A stretch of DNA of 64,000 nucleotides, from NCBI RefSeq assembly GCF_003254395.2, contig NC_037647.1:2396350-2460349 (forward strand). The letters are read 5' to 3'. Position numbers and translations under genes: made by a program. This DNA comes from Apis mellifera (lineage: Eukaryota > Arthropoda > Insecta > Hymenoptera > Apidae). The number at the start of each line of letters is the position of its first letter. Positions within the stretch are counted from its first letter, which is position 1. Under the pieces are notes generated by a model that saw only the letters and a list, made by a program, of their open reading frames with translations, had not been told where the DNA came from and made no database searches. Of this stretch, positions 1-13,180 are shown piece by piece.

Positions 1-3000
1 CAAAAATTAAAAAAGAGTATTTCAAATATCTCGAAACTCTCTAATAAAGAGATGGTGCCAATTTTTCTGTCCTAATCGAGTATTATTCGCGAGTTTTCCA
101 ATCGTAGATCCTCGAGCCTCATCGAGAGTATATTTCTGACCCCTTTTTCTTTTATCCACACTCGCGGTGTAACAGCGCACTCGACGATCTTTCGGTCATC
201 CACTTCCGCCAAACTCTCTATCGCGCTGATTTCGAAGGGAATAACAAAGAGAAGGCGAATCGAGGAAGAGGAAAGAAGAGGTAGAGAAAGTTTGACGTCC
301 ACGAGTCAAAGAAGAGGGAAAGATCGGGGAAAGAAATAGCGAAAAATCGTAATTGGATTGGAAGAGGAGCGCGCGAGAAGAGGAAGCGAGGCAACGAGGC
401 GTGGACGAAGAGAGCGGAAGGAGGGGGATGATCCTCTTCGGCTTCATTGGCCGACCCACGGCGATGTCACAAAGTATAATACGAACTAATTACCCCGTCG
501 TCGGCAAAGCTGCACTCGACTGCCACTCCGGGACAATGAGTGGCCACTTCCGCGATGTTTTCTGCATACGCGGCATCGGGAGCCAAAGGCTTCTCGCGGC
601 ACGGCCGCGAAAGAAACGCGGATACGCGCCCCACCACCCCTTTCCCAGACTCGTCTCTTAGAGGGTGAATATATATATACATACATACATGCATGTATAC
701 ATGCAGGAGAGGAAAAGCGAAAGAGCAAGATGAAGATGAAGGCCGAAAGAAGAGGGTGGCGATGACAAGGGATGAACGAAAACGCAACGAGGAGGCGCGG
801 TGACAAAGACAAAGAAGGAGGAAGAGGAGCTTCTTTTTGGTTGATTAGCCCCCGCGACGTGAAGGATAGCGAGCCAGAAGCGGGGAGAGTGCACCTATCG
901 TGTCGCCACAAAGACCAGCCGCTCTCCTCTCCTCAACGTAACTCTCGTAGCGGAGGGATAAATCAAAGCAGGTACCATCCAACGTGCACGATGACCATCG
1001 TGCGAATCTCTTCGGGGGAAAAATACTGGTAATTAGCCCCTTAAGCACCCGTGCCTGCCTGCCTGCCTCTCTCCCACACCCGCCTCATCGCCATCGCGCC
1101 ATCGACGCGTACCGACCCTCCCCACCCGCGTGGCCGCGCGCGAGTCCCTCTTTGTGAAACGAGAGCGAGTTAGAGATAGAGAGGAGAGGAGAGGAGGAGA
1201 GAAGAGGCCACCGATTCGACGACATTATCGTGGTGTACTCGGGTACACGGGTGGGTGGAGAGTCGGGACCTATTTCCCTCCCCGCGGCTGGTGCACACCG
1301 TGTCACATCCATGCCGACGCCATACGCGCCGTTTGGTCCCCTACGAGGCGAGTGGGTGCGCGGCTGATGGAACGGAGGAGGCGTATGGGGGATCGACGGG
1401 GGCGTGTAGCCGAGGAAACTTCAAAGCTCCCGAAACGATTGTTCGGCAACGCTCCCGCGTGTTCCTCGCGTACCTCGAGAGCGCCGGGGCGTTTCGAGGA
1501 GGGGGGAGGGGTAAAGTACCAACGAATATACACCTACCCCTTTGATTACCTCGCCGGTGTACATATTCTCCTTGGTCTTCTTTTTTTCCTTCCTTTCTTT
1601 CTTTCTCTTTTTCTTCTTTCTCGACAAAAAGGAGAAAGAGCCGAGTGAAACGGAGAGAGAGAGGGGAAACGCGAAGGAGGAGAGGAGAGCGTAAAGTTGC
1701 ACGCGGCGGGTGGAAAGGGTGAAGGCTCTCGTGGCGTGCGGGAACGGTGGAAAGAAAAAGGGTTGGAGGACTGTCACCGAGAGATGAAGAACAAGATGCT
1801 CTGCGTGATGCATCTAGCCAGAAGGGCCGTTCACGTGTATGCACCGCGTATGCGGTGCGCGTTACGTGTGGCCCCGCGAGAGAAAAAGCCGAGCCGGTGG
1901 AAAGGAAAAAAAAGAAGATTCGTTGGTTTTTACGAGCTCTCTTCCCCGTTTGACCCGTGCATCATCTTATATCTCACAAAGTGAGAGGCTCGCTGGACGA
2001 GGCTCGTGATAATTAATTCGTTGTATCGACCTCTTCAACGAAACCTTTATAGATGCATGCGATGCAGAGTTACGTGTCTCGAGCTAGTTACGTTCACCTT
2101 CGTACGTAGATCGGATCAAGTTTGATTTATTTTTCTCGCAACGGGTTTCTTTCTTCCAACAAAAACCTCGAATCCAATATTCGGATCGGTCGTTTTTCAA
2201 TTTCACGACGCGTAAACAAATTTGAAAGGGGAATGATGAAAAAGCGGGTAGAATTTTCGCAAGGTGTACGACGGGTCAATCGAGATTAGTGTTGATGGCG
2301 AATCCACTCGAAACGCGAGGTAGCATGCATGGAGGAATACGAGGGGATATATCTCGATGCATTATTCATAAGACTGTTTCGATTCCGCGGATAATCGCCA
2401 GCTACTATTTCACCGGTAGGTAGGCAGTAACAAGCATTCAATAGGGCGGCCATGCCCCACTCCCCACGCGTTTATTAATTTCACGTGGAGATTTTTCGTC
2501 GACAATGCCAGTCCGTCCGCGCGAAAAGCAAAGTCGATGCGACCCACCCGCTGTTCCACGACACAATGGTCACGTACGACTTCAATGCCGATTCAAGAGC
2601 TATTCATCAGGGCGCATCGCGCGCGAGCACGGCTTATCTCGTTTCCTCGTCCACGTCTGCTCGCGTTCCAACCACTTCCCATTGTACGAAACACTCGCGA
2701 AAGAAAACGAAACCAAGGAGGCCGTTTAATCGTATGCCCGGGACGAACCCGATGAACGGGTATAAATAAGTGTCAGGGTTTCTTGGTTATCCTCCTTCCA
2801 CCTATGTGCTTCTTTTCCGCTTTCTTTTTTTTTTTAAACTCCCTTAGGGGGAGAAAGGCAAGAGGATTTATTACGCTAGGTCGTGAAAATTTATCCGCTG
2901 CTGTCGTAGATACCATATGGGTGGCTATGTTTTTTTTTTTATTTAAGAAAAAGAAGTTAGGCAAGTTAATTTTTGTCGCGATAAAAATTTCTACTTATTA

Positions 3001-3790
3001 AAATATAATTCTTCCTTAACGATTTATTCTCGATAATTGCCTCTAGTAATTATTTAACGGATCGTTTTGTCGCGTATTTACTCTTGCAAACTGACTACTC
3101 TTGGCAAAAGTATGCCAAGATTTTTTCAAAAAGAAACTTTCCTCGTGAACAAAAAATCCTCGATATTGAATGCTCGACGAATTTTTCTAGGTATATCCAT
3201 TTACGCACAAGGAAGAGGAATCTCTCCCTTCTCCTCTCTTCTTCAGAAGAAGAGAAAATCGTACAATTCCATAAACTCGAGTGCACAAGCTCTCGTCCCA
3301 TAAAGATACAACGAAACCATCCGATCCATCCGGGGAGGAGCATTAACGAATCGAGCCAATTTTTCAGCGGGAGGCGCGTAATATTTCGACGCGGCGTCCA
3401 TTTAACGCGATAAGCGATGGTGGCATTCCTTTCAACGAAAGAGACGTCTCGAACGGGGAGGGGGGAGCAACCCTGAAACTTGGCTTTCCCTCCCCCTCCC
3501 CTATCTGTTTAGAGACGCGAGACCGTCTACTATATTACCGCGACTAATGGTAATGACGCTCGTAATTCTCGGCGATAGTGGCGGGGGCATGGGTCGAAGG
3601 GGAACGTGTCCGAGGTCCGATACCAAATGAGTTATACCGTCGAAGCGGCTACTTAGCCGCGAGGTGGAGGCATCTGCGGGAGGAGGGAGGGCCGAATCAC
3701 GCGAGAAAAGTTAAGTATTAAGTATTGGGGAGGAGGAGGTAACGAGAGTGAAGAAGAAGATCATTGTTGCTCGCTTTACCGTGATTTCAT
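1..3790. other. gene-free region, purine-rich and CpG-rich between 300 and 1900
   Basis: No coding region is supported. Positions 300-1900 are CpG-rich and strongly purine-biased on the + strand (long GA-rich runs). All open frames there are arginine/serine/glutamate-rich low-complexity reading of that bias, on both strands. An (AT)n-(ACAT)n microsatellite lies at 669-700 and a CTTT-type tract at about 1582-1620. A compact hairpin sits at 1841-1858 (GCACCGC, loop GTAT, GCGGTGC). A G-rich/C-rich inverted repeat at 3455-3501 is listed separately. From 1980 onward the DNA is ordinary AT-richer spacer with no other structure that I can see. Confidence 0.6.
3455..3501. repeat. G-rich/C-rich inverted repeat
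   Basis: GGGGAGGGGGGAG at 3455-3467 is followed after 22 bases by CTCCCCCTCCCC at 3490-3501. The two arms are reverse complements except for one extra G in the left arm. Such DNA can form a hairpin, a purine triplex or, with more G-runs, a quadruplex. A near-identical pair of arms occurs again at 36734-36774. Confidence 0.8.
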
Positions 3791-4447
3791 AGATTAGTCG
3801 TTTTCTAGATGAAAATGCGGCAATCAAAGATGGATAACGCTATAATTGAGAATGCTGAAGTACGAAATGAAGTGAAGGAGTTAAAAATTATATAGATCTC
3901 TTTTTCAATTGGATGATCGAAAATCGATTTGAAATTTCGTTATATTATATTATTTTTAGAATGATTGAAGACAGAAAGATATTTGTAATCTAACTTTCGC
4001 GTTTTAAATTATTTATTATCTAAATAAATTATAGATTAGTCGTCGTTTTCGCGATTTTCTAGATGAAAATGCGGCAATCAAGGATGGATAACGCTATAAT
4101 TGAGGATGCTGTACGAAATGAGGTGAAGGAGTTAAAAATTATATAGATCTCTTTTTCAATTGGATGATCGAAAATCGATTTGAAATTTCGTTATATTATA
4201 TTATTTTTAGAATGATTGAAGACAGAAAGATGAGATATTTGTAATCTAACTTTCGCGTTTTAAATTATTTATTATCTAAATAAATTATACATTAGTCATC
4301 GTTTTCGCGATTTTCTAGATGAAAATGCGGCAATCAAGGATGATCGAAAATCGATTTGAAATTTCGTTATATTATATTATTTCTAGAATGATTGAAGGTA
4401 GAAAGATGAGATATTTGAGATAACGGTGAAAGCGTTTTAAATTATTT
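3791..4447. repeat. tandem repeat, about 242-256 bp unit, 2.6 copies
   Basis: Copies begin at 3791, 4033 and 4289, each starting with (A)GATTAGTC-like sequence and sharing TCTAGATGAAAATGCGGCAA. Copies 1 and 2 are nearly identical. The third lacks about 84 bp from its middle. The deletion joins two places that both read GGATG, so it looks like a slip between short direct repeats. The unit has stop codons in the frames examined and no gene homology I recognise. Confidence 0.9.
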
Positions 4448-7400
4448 TCTTTTATCTTTTATCGAATTTCCAATTTTACTTGCGCTTCGTCTAACGATAA
4501 GCTCCAACGCTTTTATACCATCTCTTAGGAAATCCATCTCTTAATGCGTTGTTGCTCTAAATAACTGTTTACCGTAGCTATTAGTTGATCGTCTCATAAA
4601 AATCTCCAATCGCTAAAAAGCTTTTTTAATTTTCATTTCGAAAAACGAACGGAACAGTCCAGACATTTCATTTTCTTAAAAATTTCTATCGATTTATACC
4701 TTTTTTCCCTCTTACGGAGAATTTTTAATATCGCGGATGTTTCTTCCTTAGTATAAGAGATTGTGAAATATTCTGTCACGAAATCAATACGAGATAGAAA
4801 AAAGAATAATAATAATCGAAAAAAAGATTAACAATTATGACTCGAAACGTAAAAAGAAAATCGATATCGTAATATCCTCCACTCTTAAATCACACAAACG
4901 CAAATACTTTCCTTAAATCAAAATCTAAATTAAAAATTCGATAATACCGATCTTGAAAAATCCCTCCCCTTCCTCTTTATCTTCATCTCTCCATCTCCAT
5001 CATCATCTTTCGCAAATCGACTCCCCCACGTTTCGAAGCGGCCCATCTTTTTTTCCAGAAGATAAACAGCGAAAGATAAACCGCTCGAGGCGACGATTTC
5101 GAAATCCCGGTCTGAAACAGAGAGCGCCTTGGTCGACGATCGAAAATTCGCAGCCAGCAACGCGTGGATGATAATTCCAATCTGTATGTATGTGTATGTA
5201 CCGTAACACAAGATGGAAGGGGGAATAATCGGGGTACCAAGTATCGATCAAATATGTTAAATCGAACATGCGAGGTGGAACGTCGGTTCCGTGGAATCGG
5301 AATTAATCGCAGGCATCGCGAGCCTCCCGCCCCCCCTCCGATCGGTCGTGTAATCAATTGCATATTCAACGGCACCGGGGGGCGGGAAAAAAAGAAAAAA
5401 AAGGAAAAAGGAAAAAAAGGAGCACGGCAAAACCCGGGCCAATATCAATTCATCAAGGGTTAAGGGATAATTCGCAGCGGCATTGCGGCGTCACGTGGCC
5501 GCCGATTATTGCTCGCGAAATGAATCGTAAATTTTCCATGTACAAAGGGAGCGAGATGGAGGAACCGAATGCCGGTGGTTTTGATATTCGCAGCAATGGA
5601 AAATATATAGAGGTGAGAGGAAAAATTTCGCGTGCAAATATCGCGGGTGTATAAATTGGCCAACTGTTGTGGATAAACAGTTTTAATCGCGATTGTTAAC
5701 CTCGTGGAGGAGGAGGAAGGGAGAGGCGGCTCCTTTTCCTTTTTCTTTGTCGGATTATCTCGCAAGCGACGACAGTGGAACACTTTTAATCAGATTCGTA
5801 TTGTAAATATTTGGTGCATAGGTGCGAAGCGGCTTCTTCTTCCAACGTGCTATCGTTTTTGTTCCCGCCGACCGGGATTATTTGCCACTGTAATTAAACG
5901 CGCGATAAGTTTGCTGGGTGGAAAAATATCGTTAAATTTATTTTCGGTATAAAAAGGATGAAAGTAATAAAAATTTTTGGCGTAGAATTTTTTTATTGAA
6001 TCGATCCACAATGTAAGAAAGGAATATCTAATACATAATCATCGTTTTAGATTCTTAGGAAATTAAATCTAAATTTAATCTTCATCCTTAAAATATTCTA
6101 AATAAATATGCAACAATATTATGCGTTGCATACATTCGATATATTTAATTCTTAAATATTAAGCGATCTTTGAAGAAATATATTTAAGGGAGGGTGTTGA
6201 CACGTTGTTGATGATTTTTTTCAAACTTGAAACTCATCGACGTTTTACAATAGTTGAACGGTTGTTCGAGATACGATGCGTCGTATAAATCCTATATAAA
6301 ATGAAATCCCTTAAGCTACTGGATTACGAGACACAACTGGTGTGTTCAATATCAAGATGTCAGAACACGATATACGTACAATGTTAATCTCGTGCTCGCA
6401 AGGTCGGTCCAATCATCGTCGCTGGACGTCGTCGATTTAATCCCGCGAAATCTCGTCCTGTCTTGTAATACTGATCGACCAGACGTCCTCGCAAAAACGA
6501 GTCGAATGTAATTAAGATATTAATAACTCGTTCACGAGAATAGCGGGAATCTGCATCGGGTGGCCTTGGATCGAGTGGGAACGATTTCATGCGAATCGAA
6601 TCGAGTTGTTCGCGTGTCATCGAGAGAAAACCAACTCTCGAATTTCAATCGTTAATCGGACATAATATAATGTTCCTCCGAAGAATCGTCGAGACGAAAT
6701 TATTTTCGTGGGAAAAATTATAAAATTATGGATTTTCTTTCTTTTTTTTTATGAAATTGTTCGAGGAAATTGATTAGAATTGATGGAAACGAATCGCAAA
6801 TGGGACGTTAATCGAATAATTCGGTTTTGAAAAATTAATCTCCGCTATGGTGAGAGAGCTGATCGAGATGAAATTACGAGGAAATTGGTGTTTCTTGATC
6901 GAATTACTTCGAGACACTTTTTTTTAACGAACCTTTATATACTACAGGGTTTAAATTTACGTTTATTATTCGGTAAGATTATTTGCATTAATATTCGGGT
7001 ATAAGATATTATCTTATATATTATTTGTTACTTGATACACGAAAGTAATTATTTAAGTATCTTGTTCCTTGTAACATGTGAAAGTATAAATCTCTCATCG
7101 TGAAACGTGAGCATGAATGCACGTTACAAGATTTTTATCTTGGTTGATGATATTAAATCTTCGTTTCTTCATTAATTTACAAGATTTTAATTAAGAAATT
7201 CTTAATTCTAATCTCTTAATAAGCTTAAACTGTGAATCTCGATGAAATCAACTCGTTTTAAGCATTGTTGAATAAACAAATACCACGCAGGTTAATTAAA
7301 ATAAACCATTCGGCTAAGAAGAAATTAAACGTTTAAAAGTTATTTTAGAGTTTCTAGAATTCCAGGAAGTATGGAAATTAATAATCTTTCGATTCTTAGA

Positions 7401-9659
7401 GAGAGAGAGATCTTATCGATAGAAACAATTTATAGCTGTGCGTGGATTGGTAGCATCCTTGAAAAGAAATAACAGCGATGATTTTCACTCTGTGTACGTC
7501 TTTTAAAACACCGTTTTACACGTTTTTACACTCTCGCGAATAAATTTCTCCCCTTTCGTCCGCAAAACCAACCGAATACACATAGTTGACGCGTATTTCG
7601 AAACTTTACGCTGCCATTTTTTCTCACCGAATGAAGTTTATGAAGCTATAAAGTACCCTGAAACTCCTCCCAAGACATTACCCTTTTAATTTTACAACGT
7701 ACACATTATATGTAATTATTCACGGTCGTTATACGCTCGCAAGTGGCCAAGCAAATCCCTCTCGCATGTAACATGTTTAAATTTCAATGTGTTTCCCCCT
7801 CCTCCTCCTCCTCCTCCTCCCCGATAACGGGCTCGACGAAAATTTTATTTCAATTAGCCTAAATTTTCGTCCAATCCCAAAACGACGAGTTGAACATTTT
7901 CGATGAAATTTCCCCTCTAATCAACGTTAAACCGCAGAATAATGCCTGTGGTCGTGACTCGAATTTCGAGAGTTGGAGAAGTGTTCGTGAACTTTGGTAC
8001 TACTGGTATATCGTTTTGCCCCTATTAAAACATTCAATTTTGCGAGTAATATCATTTCACCAGCACCATTAAAACCGTTGGTAATCCTCTGGTAATCGGG
8101 GAGAGAGGAGGATTTCGAATTATAAAGCATTTAAAATTGAGAGAGAGGGAGAGGGAGAGAGAAAGAATTGGAGTGAGATGAACCATTTAAAATTACACCA
8201 GAGAATCATTCCACCGCCACTTGTATTACGAATGCTACTACCGATTTCGTTGCATGAGAATCTGATAGCTGTTTTTCTTTTATTCATGCCACGGATACGT
8301 TGAGTCATTACTTTGTCCAGCAGTTTTAGCAAATCTCTCGATGTAAACACGAACTTATTCATTTCGAATACAAACATGGAAATTTAAATGGATAAATTGT
8401 TCGGCATCGTGGTGTATTGATGGGTAATTTCGAGAAAGAGAGAGTAGTGAATCAGGTATCTTGCCTCAAAGTGTCGTGTATACGTTATTTTTAGAAACAG
8501 AAGAATAAAATTTTGTATTATCTTTTTCGAAGAATAATATATAGGAAATTTTATTTACAACTATTGCTTCGTCATCGCGTTATTTAAACGCCGTCTATAT
8601 TTCTTTTCCTCATTTAATAATTGGGAAAAGTATATTTATTCGTTAATATCGCGTTAATGCAAAAATGGGAATAACTTGGATTGTCATTTCTTGATCATTC
8701 CACTCGTCGTATGCAAGCGCACACTTCTAGCCACGTTTCCTTTGCGTTGAAATTCACTTTGATGATACAAAGAAGCGACACTACAGAAGGGACAAAAGGA
8801 AATTCGCCTGGGGCCTGAAGGCGATATCAGAACAAACGCTCGAGCATTGGGAGAAACGGTGTATTAGTGATGAAAAGGGAGCACTTTTAGTTTCATTGTG
8901 ATTAACGTCTAAGCAAACACTACTGTTTCACAAGACTCATTCCTCCTCCTCGATTCTTCTAATATTTCTCACTCACTTTCTCAATTATTTATTTGTGCTT
9001 TTCAAAACGAAAATTTTATTCTCGACTTTAAAATTGATCACAATTATTTTTTGTAACTTGGTTTACAAGTTATTGATTGTCACAAATCACAGATGCATAA
9101 GATATATGGAATCATAATTAATAATATGTTACGTTGCATGTTAATAATTTCAATCACTAAGAATACGTTATGAGAATCGTATCTGGGAATTAATTCCAAG
9201 ATCTATAGATATTAAAATTTGCGGATAATAGCAAATCCTATTGTATGCACATATGCATACATATTCATATATGCATCCTATCTAATATTAATCTTATCTC
9301 TTAGATTACAGTGGAAGTTTTAGTTAATTTGATCGCTAATTTTATCATAATTAACGTCAGATTTCCCAAGATTTTTATTCTTGGTCAATCACGGATACAA
9401 TTAATCAAACAAAAATACTCTCAACACCAATCATAATCCAATCGTATCTTCAGAAGAATTAAAAAGAATTCGGAAAACGTAATATTAACAACAATAAAAC
9501 AAAGAGAAAGGAACTTAAAGATCTGCATCACCTTCCATCCATTAAAAAGAAAGATCCAACTATTCCTTCCTTGGAAAAATCACGAAATTTTCATTTCGAT
9601 GAGAAATAAAACGAATATCAAAGACTAAAAGAAATCTCATCGATGACAAAGAAAGGATC
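4448..9659. other. AT-rich spacer without recognisable genes
   Basis: This stretch contains only short chance ORFs under 110 residues. A (CCT)n microsatellite is at 7798-7822 and a GA-rich tract at 8137-8166. A stem-loop GTATGCA-CATA-TGCATAC is at 9243-9260. Positions 5385-5420 are an A/G-rich run. I see no splice-bounded coding exon, RNA gene or transposon. Confidence 0.6.
7798..7822. repeat. (CCT)n microsatellite
   Basis: About eight CCT trinucleotides in a row, read directly from the sequence. Confidence 0.95.
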
Positions 9660-10257
9660 GAGGAATGATCGGAGGGAAAAGTGGAGCGTCTTGGGAAAGG
9701 TCGGAAGTCGGTGTCAGATCGATGCCGGTGAAAGAAACGCATCCGCGCGAAAGGGGCAGTCGCGTTACAGGCGATGGGATGCGTCTTTATCGGCGGATTG
9801 CGCGGGCGCGTGGGTACACGCTCGTGGCACGCACACCACGGGAGACACGCGTGAAAGCATCGACGACGGTGGAACACTCCTAGTCGAACTGGGAGAGCAG
9901 CTAGAAAGGGGCGAGGGAAAGAGCGAGAGAGAAAGTGTACGCTTGCGCGCGTTCGCGCGAGCGTCGATAAAAGCGAGCGCCGCCGGGCGGAGCGTGCATT
10001 TCTCGCGCGCCTTCGAGACCGGCAACCCGGCCGACTCGTCGCCTCCGAACCGGTGCTCGTTTTCGAGATTTCGAGGATCGAGAGTTTTATCGGTTGCACG
10101 ATTAATCGCGTGCATTCGAAAAAAAAGGAAACGGATAGAAGAGAGAATTGCGACAATTTTTTTTTTCCTTTCGCTATTCGAAACGATTCGCTCGTGATGG
10201 ACCATTAGTTTTTCTGTGAAAGAGACAAAGGTGTGGGACACAAAGGAAACAAAAAAA
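9660..10257. other. CpG-rich island upstream of candidate promoter
   Basis: This is a CpG-dense stretch (many GCGCG and TCGCG words, densest about 9700-10080) directly upstream of the TATA/initiator pair near 10260-10302. Open frames on both strands are basic, low-complexity and overlap each other, which is typical of CpG-rich non-coding DNA. It is plausibly the proximal regulatory region of the candidate transcript starting near 10300, but this is inferred from position and composition. Confidence 0.4.
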
Positions 10258-10258
10258 G

Positions 10259-10302
10259 TATATATAAATATACATACCTTTTGGTGGAAACTGTTGTTCA
10301 GT
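10259..10302 (+). promoter_or_regulatory. candidate TATA + initiator core promoter
   Basis: TATAAA lies at 10263-10268 and TATACATA at 10269-10276. An arthropod-type initiator TTCAGT is at 10297-10302, whose A (10300) would be +1. TATACATA begins 31 bases upstream of that A, the canonical spacing; TATAAA is 37 bases upstream. A CpG-rich island precedes it and a strong 5' splice donor follows at 10607/10608. Together these suggest a real + strand promoter. No transcript evidence is available here. Confidence 0.45.
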
Positions 10303-10607
10303 GTGATTCGTTGTTTCGAAGTGGAAGTGTGAAAGGAGAATAGAGAAAAAAAGGAGGGGTGGAAAGACGAATCGTGGAGACGTTCAGGAGATTGAGTGAA
10401 GTTATTAGACGGAAAGAAGAGTTTGACTGAGTCGTCGAAGTGATTTGATGGATCGGTAGATACAGTTGGTGATCCCGAGGCAGGTTTATCCGTGCTGGAA
10501 ATCGCAACAATGTCGGGAATTCTTTATTGTTGACGCGGCAAGCGAGTGGTGATTGGTTCGCGCGCGACGAGACGATTTACCACGATCTGATCGAAACCGG
10601 CTGCCAG
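10300..10607 (+). other. candidate non-coding first exon (5' UTR exon)
   Basis: About 308 bases run from the initiator A at 10300 to the donor CCAG|GTAAGAG, whose exon side ends at 10607. The donor matches the consensus over nine positions. The segment has no long ORF. It contains two short upstream-type ORFs: 10448-10459 (ATG GAT CGG TAG) and a seven-codon ORF at 10510-10533. This fits a 5' leader exon whose coding exons lie further downstream, possibly outside the window. I cannot identify the gene. The alternative is that the donor and initiator coincide by chance. Confidence 0.4.
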
Positions 10608-11261
10608 GTAAGAGAGTAATGCAAGGGCGGATGATAGTTGATAAGAAAGAGCGATCGAAGCGGTAGTCGAGTTTCTTCTGGGGTGTCTAGCTAGGAGATT
10701 GATGCGGATTGATGATTGGTTCGGGCCTGGAAACGCGGAGATCCGATCGGTAGATTGGGACGATTGAAATTATCCCCCGCGAAATGGGATGAAAGAAACT
10801 GTTGCTGGTGTTGTTTCGTTTTGCTGTTTCAGATTGTAAAATGAACGGTGATTGAAATTATCGAGCGATGAACAATGAAAGAACAATTTTTATCGGTATT
10901 GCTTCTTGCAGATGTACGATCGCGCCAAGTTACTACGGGCTGCGTGTAGGATGATCAACTATTTTCGTTGGTTTTTGTAATTTTGATTAATGAGAAGTTC
11001 AGACGGGAGATAAATCATCTTGCTCCGATTTTATTCAATGTTTCTTCTCCGATAGCCAAGATGACCAAGTTTTTATCGTTTGTTATCGTAGCGGAAGATT
11101 TATTTAGCAATCGTCGTGTATCGTTTATTTTGTAAAAAGGATTACAAATACTTTCTACGAGGAGCCAGCAAGAAACATAGAAAACGCCGTTTAAAATTCA
11201 TGGAACGTAAATCTTCGAACTTGGGTGTAAACGGAATTCGGAGCTTTCGAACTAGAAATCC
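10608..11261. other. candidate intron start, no gene seen
   Basis: Beyond the donor at 10608 the sequence is mid-AT spacer. The only open frame of note (11116-11301, 61 codons) starts in an AT-rich context and runs into the tandem repeat. I see no acceptor-bounded coding exon. Confidence 0.5.
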
Positions 11262-12115
11262 ATCAATTTACGCAACTGACATTCCAATCGGAACATCCTG
11301 ATCCATGCAACGAAATACACTCGTTCCATCCTCGTTGTCATAAAATTTTGCTTCACTTAAGTATTCAACAACAACAATCAAATCCATAATCGATACGTAT
11401 ATAACCTAATGATCGAATACTAATAAGATAATCTAATGATCCATTCGTTTCAGAAATCAAAAAAGAAACAGTTAATTACTCCACGCAACAAGATCATCGA
11501 TACTCCATTAAACGCATCACCCAAAAACGTACACCCAAATAGAAGCTAACATCAATTTACGCAACTGACATTCCAATCGCAACATCCTGATCCATGCAAC
11601 GAAATACACTCGTTCCACCTCATAAAATTTTGCTCAAAGAATATTCTACACATTCATCGTAATCCATTTATTATTAATATTCATGGAACAATTTTAATTA
11701 TCTAATCAACAACAACCAAATCCAATGATTCATTCGTTTCAGAAATCAAAAAAGAAACAGTTAATTACTCCACGCATCAATACTCCATTAAACGCATCAT
11801 CCAAATAGAAGCTAACATCAATTTACGCAACTGACATTCCAATCGGAACATCCTGCAACGAAATACACTTATTCCATCCTCATTATCATAAAATTTTGCT
11901 CAAAGAATATTCTATACATTCATCGTCCACTTAAATATTCACGGAACAATTTTAATTACCTTATCATCAACAACCAAATCCTCACCATAGTCGATACGTA
12001 TATAATCCAATGATCCATTCGTTTCAGAAATCAAAAAGGAAACCGTTAATTACTCCAATAAGATCATCAATACTCCATTAAACACATCCAACTCAAATAG
12101 AAGCTAACATCAATT
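11262..12115. repeat. tandem repeat, about 267-291 bp unit, 3 copies plus a fragment
   Basis: Copies begin with CATCAATTTACGCAACTGAC at 11261, 11550 and 11817, and a truncated fourth begin (CATCAATTCG) is at about 12109. Spacing is about 289, 267 and 291 bp. Shared internal blocks include CCATGCAACGAAATACACT, CATAAAATTTTGCT and CAGAAATCAAAAAGGAAAC-like sequence. Copies differ by block deletions, so the array is old enough to have decayed. No coding capacity is recognised. Confidence 0.88.
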
Positions 12116-13180
12116 CGTGATTCGAAAAAGCATCTTATCGAGATGCGTTCCAGGGTTGCTCGTGTCCCCCGCTGTCCACAGGGAGGGAAACCATCGCCCA
12201 CCCCCTGATGCCTCGTCACGGATCGTCCCCTCGTAACGAGGGCTTTGAATCGTGGACACGTCGTGTTTCCACGACGTCTCTAAGTGGCGGTCCCGCTTCA
12301 TTAAATTCTGTTATCCGTCGGAGAGCATTGTGTCCCGGCCGGGGACACCTGGAAGTGGGGGATTCGCGCCACCCGCGCGTTATCCCGCAATTATGCGCGT
12401 GTTGGAGGTGGGCGTGGCGGAAGAAGAGCGATCCACTCGTTACAGGGGCATTGAAAGACCGAAAAACGCGTATGCGTGGTTGACTCGCGAATCGAGTTAC
12501 GAGAGGGGATGTAAAACCGGCTTGGTTCATTTCGTGGAAATACCGCGTTGCCCCGATGACACGAAGGATAAGGGTAAAAGGGTTGACGCGCCAGTTCGAG
12601 GGATTGACGATTATTTACCCTTGGAAAGTGGAGAAGAAGAATCTGAAGTAGAAATTTATCGTTTTTACAGTCGAGGCTAGAAATTAAAGGTTTGTACATT
12701 ATTAATTTGAACTTTGGAGGAGGGAGATGAGAATTATTAAACGTTAAATTATACGTTTTATCGTTGGAACATGCTCTGACATGCTGTCAGTGAAGCAATA
12801 TTGGAACAAGCTACCAAAGGGATTCCGGACACCTCAAAGAGATCTCGAAAGCGGCAGCCCAAAACCGTTTGCATAAGAAATCTCCTTTACATCTTCCAAT
12901 CTCGCGAGCCTTATCGAATATTTAAATCTTGCAAAGAATCAACACGAGCTTCAAACTTACGACTTATGTATCCACCACGAGTACACTTCACTTCTGACGT
13001 CTCGTCTACGACTCGCTCAAAAGATACTTCCCCTCGGTCAGAGAAGAAGAATCGTCTCGTATCAAACGGAATTTCTTTTCATTTCACACACACATACACA
13101 AACTCTTACATATATATATATCCTTAGAACCCCGCATTCCGAACAGAAAGACATTCGATCGAAATTCGAATACTCCTCCG
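12116..13180. other. CpG-rich then mixed spacer, no gene supported
   Basis: Positions 12110-12560 are CpG-rich, with open frames on both strands (up to 142 codons on +, 104 on -). Their residues are arginine/proline/serine-heavy and match no family I know. The rest is ordinary spacer ending in a short (CA)n-(TA)n tract at about 13087-13122. Confidence 0.5.
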
